DNA of 41,262 nt from Deltaproteobacteria bacterium (GCA_031285295.1 JAITWK010000012.1:1-41262), one strand, 5' to 3'; positions 11,201 to 18,990 are shown, numbered from the stretch's first letter. Notes: a model not told the origin generated them from the letters alone. Numbers and translations are program-made.

Positions 11201-11582
11201 CGTTGTAATTTAGCTTCACGAAGAGTTTGGGGTCCAGCGGTTTTGACTGATCTCGGTCGCCCATACTGGAACCGGGCGTTGAGGTGCGGGAGGGATCGGA
11301 ATCATCACGCAGAAGCGCGGAGGCCGGATCGTCCGGACTGATCGGGGTATCCTTTTCCCCGCCGCTTAAAGCCAGGGCCACAGCGGTGATAATGACCAGC
11401 AAAAACGCCAGGCCGAGCCCTATCTGCACCTTACTGTTTATGGGTACGCCGCGCAGAAGTTTAGCAATTTTTCCGCCAGCCTGACCGCGCAGAAGTTTAC
11501 CCAACCTACTTTCAGTCGAGCTGCCCTGCGAACTTTCCTGGGGGGTATCCTGCTGGCCGTCCTGTTTTTGCTCGTTGCTCAT
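5235..11582 (-). CDS. Bacterial alpha-2-macroglobulin (thioester type), membrane-anchored, 2115 residues
   Basis: A very large alpha-2-macroglobulin family protein, thought in bacteria to trap host or competitor proteases in the periplasm. The start is the ATG at 11582, which has AGGAG six bases upstream; a TTG 33 bases further up has no such site. Residues 1-50 are polar and cytoplasmic, and one TM helix (about 52-73) anchors the protein. MG domains follow, including the family signature RGIYRPGENLRFG. The reactive thioester motif HGCTEQ is intact, with Cys at residue 1602, inside the helical thioester domain. Most bacterial relatives are lipoproteins of about 1600-1700 residues, so this one is long and anchored differently. 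The common partner gene pbpC (PBP1C) is not adjacent. It is divergent from rpsL. Confidence 0.95.
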   Translation of the reverse strand: MSNEQKQDGQQDTPQESSQGSSTESRLGKLLRGQAGGKIAKLLRGVPINSKVQIGLGLAFLLVIITAVALALSGGEKDTPISPDDPASALLRDDSDPSRTSTPGSSMGDRDQSKPLDPKLFVKLNYNGPVFTRDGERHTSFILTLAIDEKACGAYYGSRDGLAQCRNNWDFLDPDPTGWSTRPESGPAFGTDWKFRENTYSYEARLDMKMDDFPSGVKISVRPPEKLGDNVVIDKKSHDFTSRAYQLDISRWEFLVDPQNPRKLMLSGVVSGSPFVIGRESFEKRLSIDSEGKVELGPTEITYNQSGTEAYVSVPVLSLPQETSPVQLKIKAGATRDKNMGTVKADTAKGANVAGRDVFVSLAGSDNTIITLDDQGEQDKQLMLFLTFTRKLKASEAQASVSALLLPYSRPGEDAKNQRRTDWSEILPEQIRAEDLKEATPLTLTPGAVAEEFSEALPFTYGAPGGRYLLVRGKGGVSSDTGYKLSEYSFISRVPEIDPELRVMQKGSILSMGGARKLAVMSRGVEEIRYDVYRLRPEYLNLLVTQATGSAGLGDLNFESTYYDEKTLEFADISERIRSQYKTRSSDGYQPDYSSIDLSPLLGGGTGSGVGAVARGIFRIELSGFKGDTLKTADNRFILVTDLGMTIKQSATGEREVFIGSFANGGPVSGARVQVLGRNGLPVFSRQTDAQGRVSLPELSGFTQEKKPVAVTVEKNGDFTFMSIEDYSRQVSLAAFPQVAGRRVDKDGVSVFAFSERGIYRPGENLRFGLIAKPGNWQAEAMAGLPLKAVLLDPRGNKIYERSFKLDRAGMFDLDIGMDETYPTGNYNLDIYLSQNLIGSTQVQVEEFQPDNLKLRVSFKDAPSDTEPGQGLSPGAQKGWTLPKALVGLAQVENLYGTAAVGNRVGAYLSLTPARLSFSKFAKYAFYDPSDWDNSYNQRLGDQETDEQGEAEFALAAGQLASGTAWLTFEAEAFEAGGGRSVSGSARLLISPLETLVGWSSEADLGFLASNSKASVNFIAIDPNLEYAGLPGLTLKISEVTYVASLVRDSAGRYRYDNTRKLIPVLERPVGIGAVGGGGATSSRDAATMSGLSEPDTADFVAQVDARIAAQTASGAAAGLSVDLPTDKTGEFTLTLTDATGVERCKLDYVVAGGSQRRFGLERDATLRIHLDKQEYNAGEEMKIFISAPYAGAGLITVESDKVYASKWFRADTSDSVQTLTVPGDFEGRAFVSVALTRDINSDAIHSTPYTYAVTPFVANIARRNMNLKLEAPERVQPGESLNMKVSAEKPGKVVVYAVSEGILQLTNYKTPSPLDYFLRQNPLTVSTMQNLDLIMPEFYLMNRSAFGGGMMMDMASAASEDRLNPFRRKAEPSVVYWSGVLDVDTQGRDLAWEVPAYFNGTLRLMAVAASPEAVGEFALSTQVRGPLIITPDLPVAVAPGDEFEVTAAVANNVEGSGAGLKIDLKVELDEGLSFVREPETSLTVDEGREGKAVFRLKVNDRLGESVVRFTASVNATASGVTPADVGGTEIVVRRPVSLSVRPASPRMSSFRAGFVKGDEQVVPLGRAMYSELAEVEASVSGLPLPLVDGLSGFLIRYPHGCTEQILSKAFPYALLHESPELLPVPKGETPALAREKAVAAINRGILTLRERQVQPGRFSLWPQESYSYSFLTVYGFDFLLSAREAGFDVPEDLFENTRREVAALLQTLPNRQDAARLVCYAAWVYTRSGQRFTGLPELVRHLDANLRGWRKDTCAAFLAASYQMLRQSKEAEELIKEVRMIPYAPDVTIQPANADKDAWTYNSWFFSRLWDNGAQLNIIARYFPEQLDTVRGRNLLVGVVNEVFNGGYTTISSAQAIRGIIGYALGNIGNKQELALYPRDAQHEALPVQATGEAVKRLVTDTRAAEFFFGGAAGLYWQITTDGFDKEPPKARASKVNIQAEYKPAGGKALADLAQGDEVYVLLTASAVEPIDNIAITSLIPGGFEMVISKGGRIVGGGAGDGGDYEEEIALDAEDGEAWDIGATRAYPNETRRGEIYNILGEAGLNGTPMDLVHVERREDRMIVYTSLNTQSRVFIYRIKAINKGSYTLPTVFVEALYDPDARANTNPGRIEVK

Positions 11583-11682
11583 AGGTTTCTCCTGCTGTTC
11601 CGGCGTTGTGTGCAATAAGGAAAAGTATCCCCTTATTTTTATTCCAAATAGTGGAAGCGGTCAATCAAATCGCGCTACCCGC

Positions 11683-11711
11683 TTGACATCGCAAAAATCT
11701 TATCTTATGTA
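11683..11711 (+). promoter_or_regulatory. Sigma-70-type promoter for rpsL-rpsG-fusA
   Basis: A perfect -35 TTGACA (11683-11688) and a -10-like TATGTA (11706-11711), 17 bases apart. Transcription would start near 11718, giving a leader of about 140 bases before rpsL. The intergenic space is shared with the divergent alpha-2-macroglobulin gene. Confidence 0.6.
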
Positions 11712-11741
11712 GCACTGCTTCGGCAAAATCATACGGTTATG

Positions 11742-11779
11742 CGGGTTTTATACCCGATGCGGCAAGCCGGGCTTGCCGC
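11742..11779 (+). other. Two hairpins in the rpsL leader
   Basis: CGGGT / ACCCG (11742-11756) is followed directly by GCGGCAAGC-CGG-GCTTGCCGC (11759-11779), a perfect 9-bp stem. No U-tract follows, so it is not a simple attenuator. It may be a protein-binding or stability element of the ribosomal-protein leader. Confidence 0.5.
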
Positions 11780-11857
11780 CTGGGTCGCCTGAAGGGCTGA
11801 CTCTCGTTTTGCCGGACAGTTTCGCAAACGTTTTTCGCATAGCTTTAAGGAGCTTAC

Positions 11858-12229
11858 ATGCCAACTATCAACCAACTGATTCGTCAGGAGCGCAAGCAGA
11901 TCCAGAAGCGCAAAAAGACCCCTGCCTTGCAGGCCTGCCCGCAGCGTCGCGGCGTCTGCACCAGAGTTTACACCACTTCGCCCAAGAAGCCTAACTCGGC
12001 CTTGCGTAAAGTCGCCCGTGTGCGTCTTTCCAACGGTATGGAAGTCAGCGCTTACATTCCCGGTGAAGGCCACAACCTGCAGGAACACTCCGTGGTGATG
12101 ATCCGCGGCGGCCGTGTAAAAGACTTGCCCGGTGTGCGTTATCACATCGTGCGCGGCACCCTGGATGCTTCCGGTGTGGCCGATCGTCGCAAGAGCCGTT
12201 CCAAGTACGGCGCCAAGCGTCCGAAATAA
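11858..12229 (+). CDS. rpsL: 30S ribosomal protein S12
   Basis: 123 residues, full length for S12. The ATG follows AAGGAG (11847-11852). S12 sits at the decoding centre of the small subunit and monitors codon-anticodon pairing. The conserved block [19 protein letters not shown] and the loop [11 protein letters not shown] are intact. The lysines where streptomycin-resistance substitutions usually arise are unchanged, and the Asp that RimO methylthiolates in many bacteria is present. First gene of the str-type operon; a 116-base gap separates it from rpsG. Confidence 0.99.
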   Translation: MPTINQLIRQERKQIQKRKKTPALQACPQRRGVCTRVYTTSPKKPNSALRKVARVRLSNGMEVSAYIPGEGHNLQEHSVVMIRGGRVKDLPGVRYHIVRGTLDASGVADRRKSRSKYGAKRPK

Positions 12230-12345
12230 CTTTACAAAAATTACTTACCCCAGGTTCAGGTTTTGGGATCGCAAGCAAGCCGATTATGGCAAAGCAGCGG
12301 TCTTAGCTCCCGGCCGAACCCTAATTTTTAATTGAGGAGTATCCC

Positions 12346-12816
12346 ATGCCCCGTAAAGGTCCCATTCCGAAGAGGGAAGTGCTTCCCGATCCGGTTTACA
12401 ACAGCCGTCTGGCCGCCCGCTTCGTCAACCGTCTTATGTACGACGGCAAAAAAGGCGTAGCCGAAAAGATTTTCTATTCCGCTCTCGACCAGCTGGCCGA
12501 AAAAACCAGCGAAGAGCCGATCAAGGCTTTTGAAAAGGCCCTTGATAACGTCAAGCCCTTCATGGAAGTCAAATCCCGCCGCGTTGGCGGCGCTACTTAT
12601 CAGGTGCCGATGGATGTGCGCCCGGATCGGCAGATTTCCCTGTCTATCCGCTGGCTGATCAACTATTCCCGCGCCCGTGGTGAAAAAGGCATGATCAACA
12701 AGCTGGCTGCCGAACTGGTGGATGCTTTCAACAACCGCGGCGGCGCGGTTAAAAAACGCGAAGATACGCACCGCATGGCCGAAGCCAACAAAGCCTTCGC
12801 GCATTACCGCTGGTAG
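12346..12816 (+). CDS. rpsG: 30S ribosomal protein S7
   Basis: 156 residues, the usual length. It starts at ATG 12346 ([20 protein letters not shown]) behind GAGGAG. S7 nucleates assembly of the 3' domain of 16S rRNA and contacts tRNA in the E site. The motif [16 protein letters not shown] with the following RWL is typical. In enteric bacteria the rpsL-rpsG gap holds an S7 operator; here the 116-base gap shows only weak pairing, so autoregulation at this point cannot be claimed. fusA begins 10 bases after the stop. Confidence 0.99.
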   Translation: MPRKGPIPKREVLPDPVYNSRLAARFVNRLMYDGKKGVAEKIFYSALDQLAEKTSEEPIKAFEKALDNVKPFMEVKSRRVGGATYQVPMDVRPDRQISLSIRWLINYSRARGEKGMINKLAAELVDAFNNRGGAVKKREDTHRMAEANKAFAHYRW

Positions 12817-12826
12817 GAGCTGAACC

Positions 12827-14908
12827 GTGTCAAGACAAACTCCCCTGGCCAAATACCGTAACTTCGGCATTATGGCCCATATTGACGCCGGCAAGACCAC
12901 TACTACCGAGCGCATTCTCTTTTACACCGGCGTGTCGCACAAACTGGGTGAAACCCACGAAGGCGAAGCCACCATGGACTGGATGGAACAGGAGCAGGAA
13001 CGCGGCATTACCATTACTTCCGCCGCCACCACCTGTTCCTGGAAAAACCACCGCCTGAACATCATTGATACCCCTGGCCACGTTGACTTCACCATGGAAG
13101 TGGAACGCAGCCTGCGTGTGCTTGACGGCGCTGTGGCCGTGTTCGACGCCGTTGCCGGTGTTGAGCCGCAGTCGGAAACCGTCTGGCGTCAGGCCGACCG
13201 CTACGGCGTGCCGCGCATCTGCTTCGTCAACAAGATGGACCGCATCGGTGCCAACTTCGAACGCTGCATCGGCATGATCAAAGATCGCCTCAAGGCCAAG
13301 CCGATTCCCTTGCAGCTGCCCATTGGCAGCGAAGACAAGTTTGAAGGCGTGGTCGACCTGATCATCGGCAAAGCCATTGTTTTCGACAAGGAAAGCAAGG
13401 GCGCCGAATTCAGCATCACGGACATCCCGGCTGAACTTATGGATCAGTACGAAGCCATGCATTCCGAAATGCTGGACGCCGTGGCCGAAGAAGACGAAGT
13501 GCTGCTGGAAAAATACCTGGGCGGCGAAAGCCTCACCGAGGATGAAATCCGCTCCTGCGTCCGCAAGGCCACCATCGCCCGCAAGATCGTGCCGGTGGTT
13601 TGCGGCTCGGCTTTCCGCAACATGGGCGTGCAGCCCCTGCTGGACGCCGTGGTCGAATATCTGCCCTCGCCGCTTGATGTCGACCACATGGACGGTACCA
13701 ACCCGGACAAGAAAGACGAAGTCATCATCTGCCATTCCGACGACAAGGAACCTCTGGCCGGTCTGGTCTTCAAGCTTTTCTCCGACCCGTACATCGGCCA
13801 CCTTTCCTTCTACCGCATTTATTCCGGTACTATTGAGTCCGGTCAGACCATACTCAACTCCAATACCGGCAAAAAAGAGCGCGTAGGCCGCCTGTTGCAG
13901 ATGCACGCCAACAAGCGTGAAGAAGTAAAATGGGCCGGAGCGGGTGACATCGTCGCCCTGGTCGGCCTGAAGCAGGTTTCCACCGGTGACACCATCTGCG
14001 CCATTGAGCGCCCGGTGGTGCTTGAATCGCTGGATATTCCCGAGCCGGTTATCGAAGTTGCCATTGAGCCGAAAACCAAGGCCGACCGCGATGCTCTTTC
14101 CGCCGCTCTGAACAAGCTGGCCAAGGAAGATCCCTCTTTCCGCGTCAAAGGCGACGAGGAAACCGGTCAGACCCTGATTGCCGGTATGGGCGAACTGCAC
14201 CTGGAAATCATTGTCGACCGCCTGCTGCGTGAATTCAACGTCAACGCCAACGTGGGCAAGCCCCAGGTTGCTTACCGCGAAACCATCACCAAGACGGCTG
14301 AAGAAAACCACAAGTACGCCAAGCAGTCCGGTGGACGCGGCCAGTACGGTCACGTTGTCATCACTGTCGAACCCAACCCGGAAAAGGGCTACGAGTTCAT
14401 CAACTCCATCGTTGGCGGCGTTATTCCCAAGGGATACATCCCGGCGGTTGACAAAGGCATTCATGACGCCCTCAAGAGTGGCGTGATGGCTGGCTTCCCG
14501 GTGGTGGATATCAAGGTCAACCTGACCTTCGGCTCCTACCACGAAGTTGACTCCTCGGAACAATCCTTCTACATCGCCGGTTCCATGGCCGTTAAAGAAG
14601 CCATGCGCAAGGCCACTCCGGTATTGCTTGAACCGATCATGGACGTGGAAGTGGTTACCCCGGATGACTATGTTGGCGAAGTTATGGGCGATCTGAACGG
14701 CCGTCGCGGCCGTGTGCAGAGCATGGAAGCCCGGGCCGGTTCGCAGGTTGTGCGCGCCCAGGTTCCGCTTTCCGAAATGTTCGGCTACGCCACCGACCTG
14801 CGCTCCAAAACACAGGGCCGCGCCAACTTCACCATGCAGTTCCACCACTACGAACGGGTTCCGGCCCAGTTGGCGGATGAAGTGGTGAAGAAACGCACCA
14901 ATGGCTAA
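12827..14908 (+). CDS. fusA: Translation elongation factor G
   Basis: 693 residues, full length for EF-G, the GTPase that drives ribosomal translocation. It starts with GTG at 12827; the Shine-Dalgarno TAGGAG overlaps the rpsG stop, so the two are translationally linked. GTPase motifs in order: P-loop AHIDAGKTT (about residue 17), switch region [19 protein letters not shown] (about residue 81) and NKMD (about residue 135). The later domains are complete, for example [20 protein letters not shown]. The cluster stops here with a terminator, and neither tuf nor rpsJ follows. Confidence 0.99.
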   Translation: MSRQTPLAKYRNFGIMAHIDAGKTTTTERILFYTGVSHKLGETHEGEATMDWMEQEQERGITITSAATTCSWKNHRLNIIDTPGHVDFTMEVERSLRVLDGAVAVFDAVAGVEPQSETVWRQADRYGVPRICFVNKMDRIGANFERCIGMIKDRLKAKPIPLQLPIGSEDKFEGVVDLIIGKAIVFDKESKGAEFSITDIPAELMDQYEAMHSEMLDAVAEEDEVLLEKYLGGESLTEDEIRSCVRKATIARKIVPVVCGSAFRNMGVQPLLDAVVEYLPSPLDVDHMDGTNPDKKDEVIICHSDDKEPLAGLVFKLFSDPYIGHLSFYRIYSGTIESGQTILNSNTGKKERVGRLLQMHANKREEVKWAGAGDIVALVGLKQVSTGDTICAIERPVVLESLDIPEPVIEVAIEPKTKADRDALSAALNKLAKEDPSFRVKGDEETGQTLIAGMGELHLEIIVDRLLREFNVNANVGKPQVAYRETITKTAEENHKYAKQSGGRGQYGHVVITVEPNPEKGYEFINSIVGGVIPKGYIPAVDKGIHDALKSGVMAGFPVVDIKVNLTFGSYHEVDSSEQSFYIAGSMAVKEAMRKATPVLLEPIMDVEVVTPDDYVGEVMGDLNGRRGRVQSMEARAGSQVVRAQVPLSEMFGYATDLRSKTQGRANFTMQFHHYERVPAQLADEVVKKRTNG

Positions 14909-14950
14909 AATAAAACAAAAGCCCCAAAACGGCTGATGTTCATAAATGTG

Positions 14951-14982
14951 AAAGGCGGTCAAATTGGCCGCCTTTCTTTTTG
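14951..14982 (+). terminator. Rho-independent terminator of the rpsL-rpsG-fusA operon
   Basis: AAAGGCGGTC / GGCCGCCTTT (10 bp with one G-U) closes the loop AAATT and is followed by CTTTTTG. It lies 42 bases after the fusA stop. Confidence 0.88.
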
Positions 14983-15037
14983 CAATAAAAACAAATAACT
15001 GTTAGTTTGACTGAATTATTTTATAGCGAGACATATC

Positions 15038-15238
15038 ATGTTCAAATTTTTTACAGTCCTTTTCATGCTTGTAGCCTTTATCGGGTTGCCCGTGATTACC
15101 GATTACCAGCTCGGCCGGGCTTTTGGCTTTTCCGTGCGGGAAAACACCAGCATCCTGGCTGGCGCAATCGATCTCTTTGTCGGACTTTGCGGTGCTTCCG
15201 TGGTCAAGCGGAGCATGGCCGCTCTGTTCGATCGCTAG
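15038..15238 (+). CDS. Small two-helix membrane protein of unknown function
   Basis: 66 residues from ATG 15038, not recognised. Residues 2-20 (FKFFTVLFMLVAFIGLPVI) and about 38-55 (SILAGAIDLFVGLCGASVV) are hydrophobic, suggesting a two-helix inner-membrane protein with short basic ends. The ribosome-binding site is weak (GCGAGAC). It stands alone between the fusA terminator and a hairpin-rich spacer. The base composition matches the core genome, which favours a real gene, but conservation would be needed to be sure. Confidence 0.5.
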   Translation: MFKFFTVLFMLVAFIGLPVITDYQLGRAFGFSVRENTSILAGAIDLFVGLCGASVVKRSMAALFDR

Positions 15239-15265
15239 CGCTGCCTGAACTGAAAATTGATGGGA

Positions 15266-15320
15266 GCCGGGCGCAAGAATTTCTCCCGGCAAATTAGCCA
15301 GGGGAGGCTTTGCCTCCCCT
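15266..15320 (+). other. Two GC-rich hairpins between the small membrane protein and the next gene
   Basis: GCCGGG / CCCGGC (15266-15290) and the perfect 9-bp stem AGGGGAGGC-TTT-GCCTCCCCT (15300-15320). Neither has a U-tract. They end 24 bases before the next start codon and overlap its likely leader. Confidence 0.5.
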
Positions 15321-15344
15321 GAAAAGATCGCGGGGGAACCGGAC

Positions 15345-16112
15345 ATGCCCATTCTGGTTTTCAAACTGTTGCTCACACCACTGCTGGTAGCCGGCATCAC
15401 TTATGCCTCCCGCCGCTGGGGGCCGGTAATTGCCGGCTGCCTGATCGCCCTGCCTATTTCCGGCGGGCCGATCACCATGTTCATCACCATTGAGCAGGGG
15501 CTTGTCTTCGGAACAGCGGTGGCAGCCAGCAACCTCATGGGCATGTCGGCGGTGGCGGTGTTCTGCTTCGCTTACATCCACACGGCGCGCTTCGGGGCGC
15601 TGGTGGCCGCCCCTACCGCCGCAGGCAGCTTTTTGCTGGCCGTGCATCTGTTCTCCTATCTGCACTTGAGCGTTCCGGCTGCGGCCATTCTGGGCTGCGT
15701 GCTTCTGGGCATAAGCTGCCTGGGTGGCAACGGAAATGAAAAACCAAAACCGCATAATGCCCACAAATGGGACATACCGGTACGTATTATCGCCGCTACA
15801 GGCCTGCTGCTGGGCCTGACCGCAGCGGCTCAGAATCTTGGCCCGGTTCTGAGCGGGCTTCTGGGTGTTTTTCCAGTCTTCACTCTTGTCATTGCCGTCT
15901 TCACACACCAGGAACACGGCAGCAGTGATGCCCGCAAGCTCATGCGCGGTGTGGCTTTCGGCTGCTATTGCTCCATGGCCTTCTATGTCATCCTGCCCCT
16001 CAGCCTGCCCAGGCTCGGCTTGTGGCCGGCCTTCCTGTTGGCCAGCCTGGCCTGCGTAGCCATCAATCTGTTATTGATGAAAATAGCTCCGCGCTTCGGG
16101 ATAAAAAGGTAG
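15345..16112 (+). CDS. Integral membrane protein of unknown function with internal duplication
   Basis: 255 residues from ATG 15345, almost entirely hydrophobic, with about eight predicted TM helices and a polar break around residues 125-140. The two halves look related. RRWGPVIAGCLIALPISGGP followed by ITMFITIEQG (about residues 23-52) matches QNLGPVLSGLLGVFPVFTLV followed by IAVFTHQEHG (about 165-195): a shared G-P-V, a proline about 14 residues on, then F-T/I and a closing E/Q-rich G. This suggests duplication of a four-helix unit, as in many small transporters. The substrate is unknown. No clear Shine-Dalgarno is seen. Confidence 0.75.
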   Translation: MPILVFKLLLTPLLVAGITYASRRWGPVIAGCLIALPISGGPITMFITIEQGLVFGTAVAASNLMGMSAVAVFCFAYIHTARFGALVAAPTAAGSFLLAVHLFSYLHLSVPAAAILGCVLLGISCLGGNGNEKPKPHNAHKWDIPVRIIAATGLLLGLTAAAQNLGPVLSGLLGVFPVFTLVIAVFTHQEHGSSDARKLMRGVAFGCYCSMAFYVILPLSLPRLGLWPAFLLASLACVAINLLLMKIAPRFGIKR

Positions 16113-16255
16113 GCAGGCAGAAAAAACAGATTTTTGAGGCGCCAGATTGAATTTTGCCGGATATATTCCGATAAGAAATTGATTCATACTTGAAAATTAC
16201 ATGTTTTCCGATTGAATCTTGTTTGAATGTTCAGCAGGTTAAGTATTATTTCAGT

Positions 16256-16290
16256 TATAATATTTATGAGTCTTACAGCGGCAGCGCTGT
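16256..16290 (+). promoter_or_regulatory. Perfect -10 box plus small palindrome before the PocR operon
   Basis: TATAAT at 16256-16261 has no recognisable -35 at 16-18 bases upstream, the pattern of an activator-dependent promoter. Downstream, ACAGCG-GCAG-CGCTGT (16275-16290) is a perfect inverted repeat in the leader, 29 bases before the ATG at 16319. Confidence 0.4.
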
Positions 16291-16318
16291 CACTATTCAA
16301 ACAAGGTGTGAATCCGAC

Positions 16319-17653
16319 ATGAGCAAACCCTTGCGCGAAAAATCAGCTAACTCGACCACCAGACCCAGCCAGTCCATTGAGCAAAACCCGCAGGACGGCG
16401 ATGCCATCAACAATTTCAACATTCTGGATCTTTTCGGTAAAGAACGGCTTGAGGCTATTCAGCGCGCTCTGGCCCAGGCCACCGGATTGGCTCTGGTTAC
16501 CCTGGATTACAAGGGCGACCCGATTACCGAAATGACCGGCTTCAGCCCTTTCTGCCTGGATGCGCGTCAAAATACGGATTCCTGCGCGTTGTGCCGCTCC
16601 TCCGATGTTTATGGCGCGGGGCAAGCCCTGGCCAAGCAGCGCAAATTTATTTACTTCTGCCCGCACGGCCTGCTGGAAGCGGCCATTCCAATCATCGTGC
16701 GCAATCATTTTCTGGGTGCTTTTTACGGCGGGCAGATTCGCTGTGCCGACGCGCCGGACGGCATTCCGCGCCTGGCCCGGCTTTTTGAGGATGATTTGAA
16801 GCGCTGCCCCTACGGCGAAAAACAGAAAAAGCTTTTTCGAAACATCCCGCAGCTAGGCTACGCCCAATTCATGCACATAACTGAACTGATTTCCCTGATT
16901 ATTGAGGAAGTGGGCGAAACCGGCTCACTCTCCGGCGGGCAGAATCGCAATTGCGGCGTGGAGCTGGTCAGGGCCAAACAGCATATCCAGATGCTGGAAA
17001 GCAATTTGGAACACGCGCGGCACGAAAACGTAAATTTGAGCGCCCGGTTAAATCAATATTCACTGCTCGGCAGCCTGACCGCCATCGCCAATCTGGCTGA
17101 ACTGGAAAACGCACCGCAAACCGGCGAGGCCAGCCGCCTTCTGGCCGAGCAAATCCGTTACGCCGCGCCAAAAGAAAAACCTTTTGTTCTCCTTTCCGAA
17201 GAGATGGCCGATATCCGGCGTTATCTTAAAATACAAAAAATCCGCTTTGCCGAACGCCTGTACTATACGCTGGACATTCCAAAAGAACTGAATTCGCGCA
17301 AAATACCGGTGCATACCATCCTGCCTCTGGTGGAATACGCGGTCTTTTACGGCCTGCGGGCGGATGAGGCCGAGCTGAACGTCAGTGTGACCGCCTCTAT
17401 GGATGGTGAGCGCCTGCTGGTAAGCGTGAACGATGACGGCCCGGGTCTGGGTGAAGACGAACTGGCGGCCCTGTTCGCCCGCTTTAAAGGCGCACATGAA
17501 GGCGAAGCCATACAAATGAACCTGCATTCGGCCAGGCGCAGATTACGGGAGCTTTACGGCGCGGATGGCGGAATCAGCATCAGCGCGACTACCGGCCTTG
17601 GCACGCAAAGCCTGGTGGTTCTGCCGGAAACAAACCTGATCGGGGGATTGTAA
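16319..17653 (+). CDS. PocR-domain sensor with degenerate LytS-type histidine kinase module (probable pseudokinase)
   Basis: 444 residues from ATG 16319 (AAGGTG upstream); an in-frame TTG at 16190 has no support. The N-terminal part is a PocR sensory domain (about residues 35-165) with its typical cysteines C89, C92 and C114 in CALC and FCPHGL. A coiled coil (about 215-245) leads to a LytS/YesM-like kinase module. In that family the phospho-acceptor His lies in NPHFLFN; here the segment is NQYSLLG with Tyr 247 in its place. The N-box, normally LVENA, reads LVEYA with Tyr 340. The D-box NDDGPGLG (371-378) is kept. No TM segment, so it is cytosolic. The stop overlaps the start of the regulator gene (TAATG). 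Autophosphorylation is therefore unlikely; signalling by direct contact is an inference. Confidence 0.88.
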   Translation: MSKPLREKSANSTTRPSQSIEQNPQDGDAINNFNILDLFGKERLEAIQRALAQATGLALVTLDYKGDPITEMTGFSPFCLDARQNTDSCALCRSSDVYGAGQALAKQRKFIYFCPHGLLEAAIPIIVRNHFLGAFYGGQIRCADAPDGIPRLARLFEDDLKRCPYGEKQKKLFRNIPQLGYAQFMHITELISLIIEEVGETGSLSGGQNRNCGVELVRAKQHIQMLESNLEHARHENVNLSARLNQYSLLGSLTAIANLAELENAPQTGEASRLLAEQIRYAAPKEKPFVLLSEEMADIRRYLKIQKIRFAERLYYTLDIPKELNSRKIPVHTILPLVEYAVFYGLRADEAELNVSVTASMDGERLLVSVNDDGPGLGEDELAALFARFKGAHEGEAIQMNLHSARRRLRELYGADGGISISATTGLGTQSLVVLPETNLIGGL

Positions 17654-18717
17654 TGTACAAGGTGCTCGTTGCCGATCCTGATCCCTTGATGCGCCGGGCT
17701 TTGGCCTCGATGATCAAACGGGTGGAAAACTTCGAGCTGAGTTACGCCGTAAGCAGCGGGGCGCAGGCAGTGGAAACATGCCGGAACGCAACTGTGGATC
17801 TGGTGCTTCTGGAAATCATGCTGCCCGATGCTTGCGGTTTGGATACAGCCGAAGAAATACGCAACATTAATCCGAATATCGCAATCTGTATTATTTCGGC
17901 CTGCCGGGAGTTTGAATTTGCCCACCGGGCGTTGCGCATGAAAATCAGCGAATATTTGCCAAAACCAGTGTCTTTTGCGGAATTGCGGCATTTTCTGCTG
18001 GCCCGCAGCAAAAGCCCCAGCGGGTCGGTCTATGATGATTTTGAAACATTCTTTGAGATAGTCAAAGACCGGGATCTCAAACGCGCCTATTACGAGCTGC
18101 GCCCGGTGGCCTCGGTAATCCGCTCGCTGGCCGATGGCGATCACGAACGGCTGCGCGATATCCTTAACCGGATCGGCCGCCGCCTCATCGATACCCTGGA
18201 CGCTTTCGAGCCGGAACGCACCGGTCTGGCGGATCTGCCGCCAATCAACCCCTCGCTGCTTTCTTCGGATCAGAGCATCGAATTATGGCTGTTCAAAGCC
18301 ATGGATTACGTGCTCTGGCAAAGCGGCCTGCAACGCCACCCCTTCCTGGAAAAAGTCTATGTCTTCATAGACAACAATATTCAGGCCAATATCGGCCTAA
18401 ACGAAATCGTTACCCACTGTTCGGTAAGCCAGGCCCACCTGAGCCGGATTTTCCGCAAACTGTTCAAAGTCAGCGTCATGGAATATCTGCACCTGAAAAA
18501 ACTCAGCCTGGCCAAAGCCTATCTGGCCATGACGGATCACAGCACCTCGGAAGTGGCCTTTCGCCTGGGCTACAACGAAAGCAGCTATTTCAGCAAAGTC
18601 TTTAAAAAGTATGAGCACGCCACAGTCCGGCAATATCGCCAGCAATTGGACGGCGAACGCTCCTCTCTTGACGCCGAAGTGGGAGAACTGCTTGCCCAGT
18701 CCGGCGACGTCAAGTAG
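17653..18717 (+). CDS. YesN/AraC-type response regulator with Glu at the phospho-acceptor site
   Basis: 354 residues. The ATG overlaps the stop of the sensor gene by one base. Residues 1-120 are a receiver domain: acidic pocket D8/D10 (VADPDPLM), switch Ser in IISAC, and the conserved Lys in YLPKP. The phospho-acceptor Asp of the LLDIMLPD motif is Glu 54 (LLEIMLPD). A helical linker follows, then a double helix-turn-helix AraC domain (about residues 245-335) with the usual FRLGYNESSYFSKVFKKY segment. Glu at this site often mimics the phosphorylated state, so the protein may be constitutively active or controlled by the partner through binding. Its likely target is adhE, whose start lies 407 bases downstream on the same strand. 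Confidence 0.9.
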   Translation: MYKVLVADPDPLMRRALASMIKRVENFELSYAVSSGAQAVETCRNATVDLVLLEIMLPDACGLDTAEEIRNINPNIAICIISACREFEFAHRALRMKISEYLPKPVSFAELRHFLLARSKSPSGSVYDDFETFFEIVKDRDLKRAYYELRPVASVIRSLADGDHERLRDILNRIGRRLIDTLDAFEPERTGLADLPPINPSLLSSDQSIELWLFKAMDYVLWQSGLQRHPFLEKVYVFIDNNIQANIGLNEIVTHCSVSQAHLSRIFRKLFKVSVMEYLHLKKLSLAKAYLAMTDHSTSEVAFRLGYNESSYFSKVFKKYEHATVRQYRQQLDGERSSLDAEVGELLAQSGDVK

Positions 18718-18926
18718 CGCCTTATTTTGTGTAACCTGATAGTGACTGCTTTCCACCTGACCCGCCAAATCAAAACCCGCTTATCAAGAATCACTTGCAA
18801 CGCCAAAATGCAATATTGAAAACCGCCGCAAAACCTCCTTTTATAACATTTTGATATTTATACGTTTTGCATCACAGACAGCAAGCCGCAAAAAAAAAGC
18901 GGCATTGCCTGTATATTACCCGCTTT

Positions 18927-18955
18927 TTGTTTGTATCGTGTTAGAGCTTTATTAT
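18927..18955 (+). promoter_or_regulatory. Candidate promoter of adhE
   Basis: TTGTTT (18927-18932) and TATTAT (18950-18955) are 17 bases apart. The 406-base gap 18718-19123 is A+T-rich compared with its flanks. Besides this pair I see only a hairpin CCGC/GCGG around an A-run (about 18886-18902) and the palindrome at 18979. A leader of about 160 bases is implied. Confidence 0.4.
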
Positions 18956-18978
18956 TTTTTATAATAAGTTCTGCCACA

Positions 18979-18990
18979 GAATTGCAATTC
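18979..18990. promoter_or_regulatory. 12-bp palindrome in the adhE leader
   Basis: GAATTGCAATTC is a perfect palindrome about 24 bases downstream of the candidate -10. Its position would suit a repressor or the upstream AraC-type regulator, but I recognise no known operator. Confidence 0.3.

Noticed and set aside
12830..14962. 710-codon minus-strand frame
   Set aside because: Exact shadow of fusA and its terminator; His/Phe/Val-rich composition typical of antisense of G+C-rich coding sequence.
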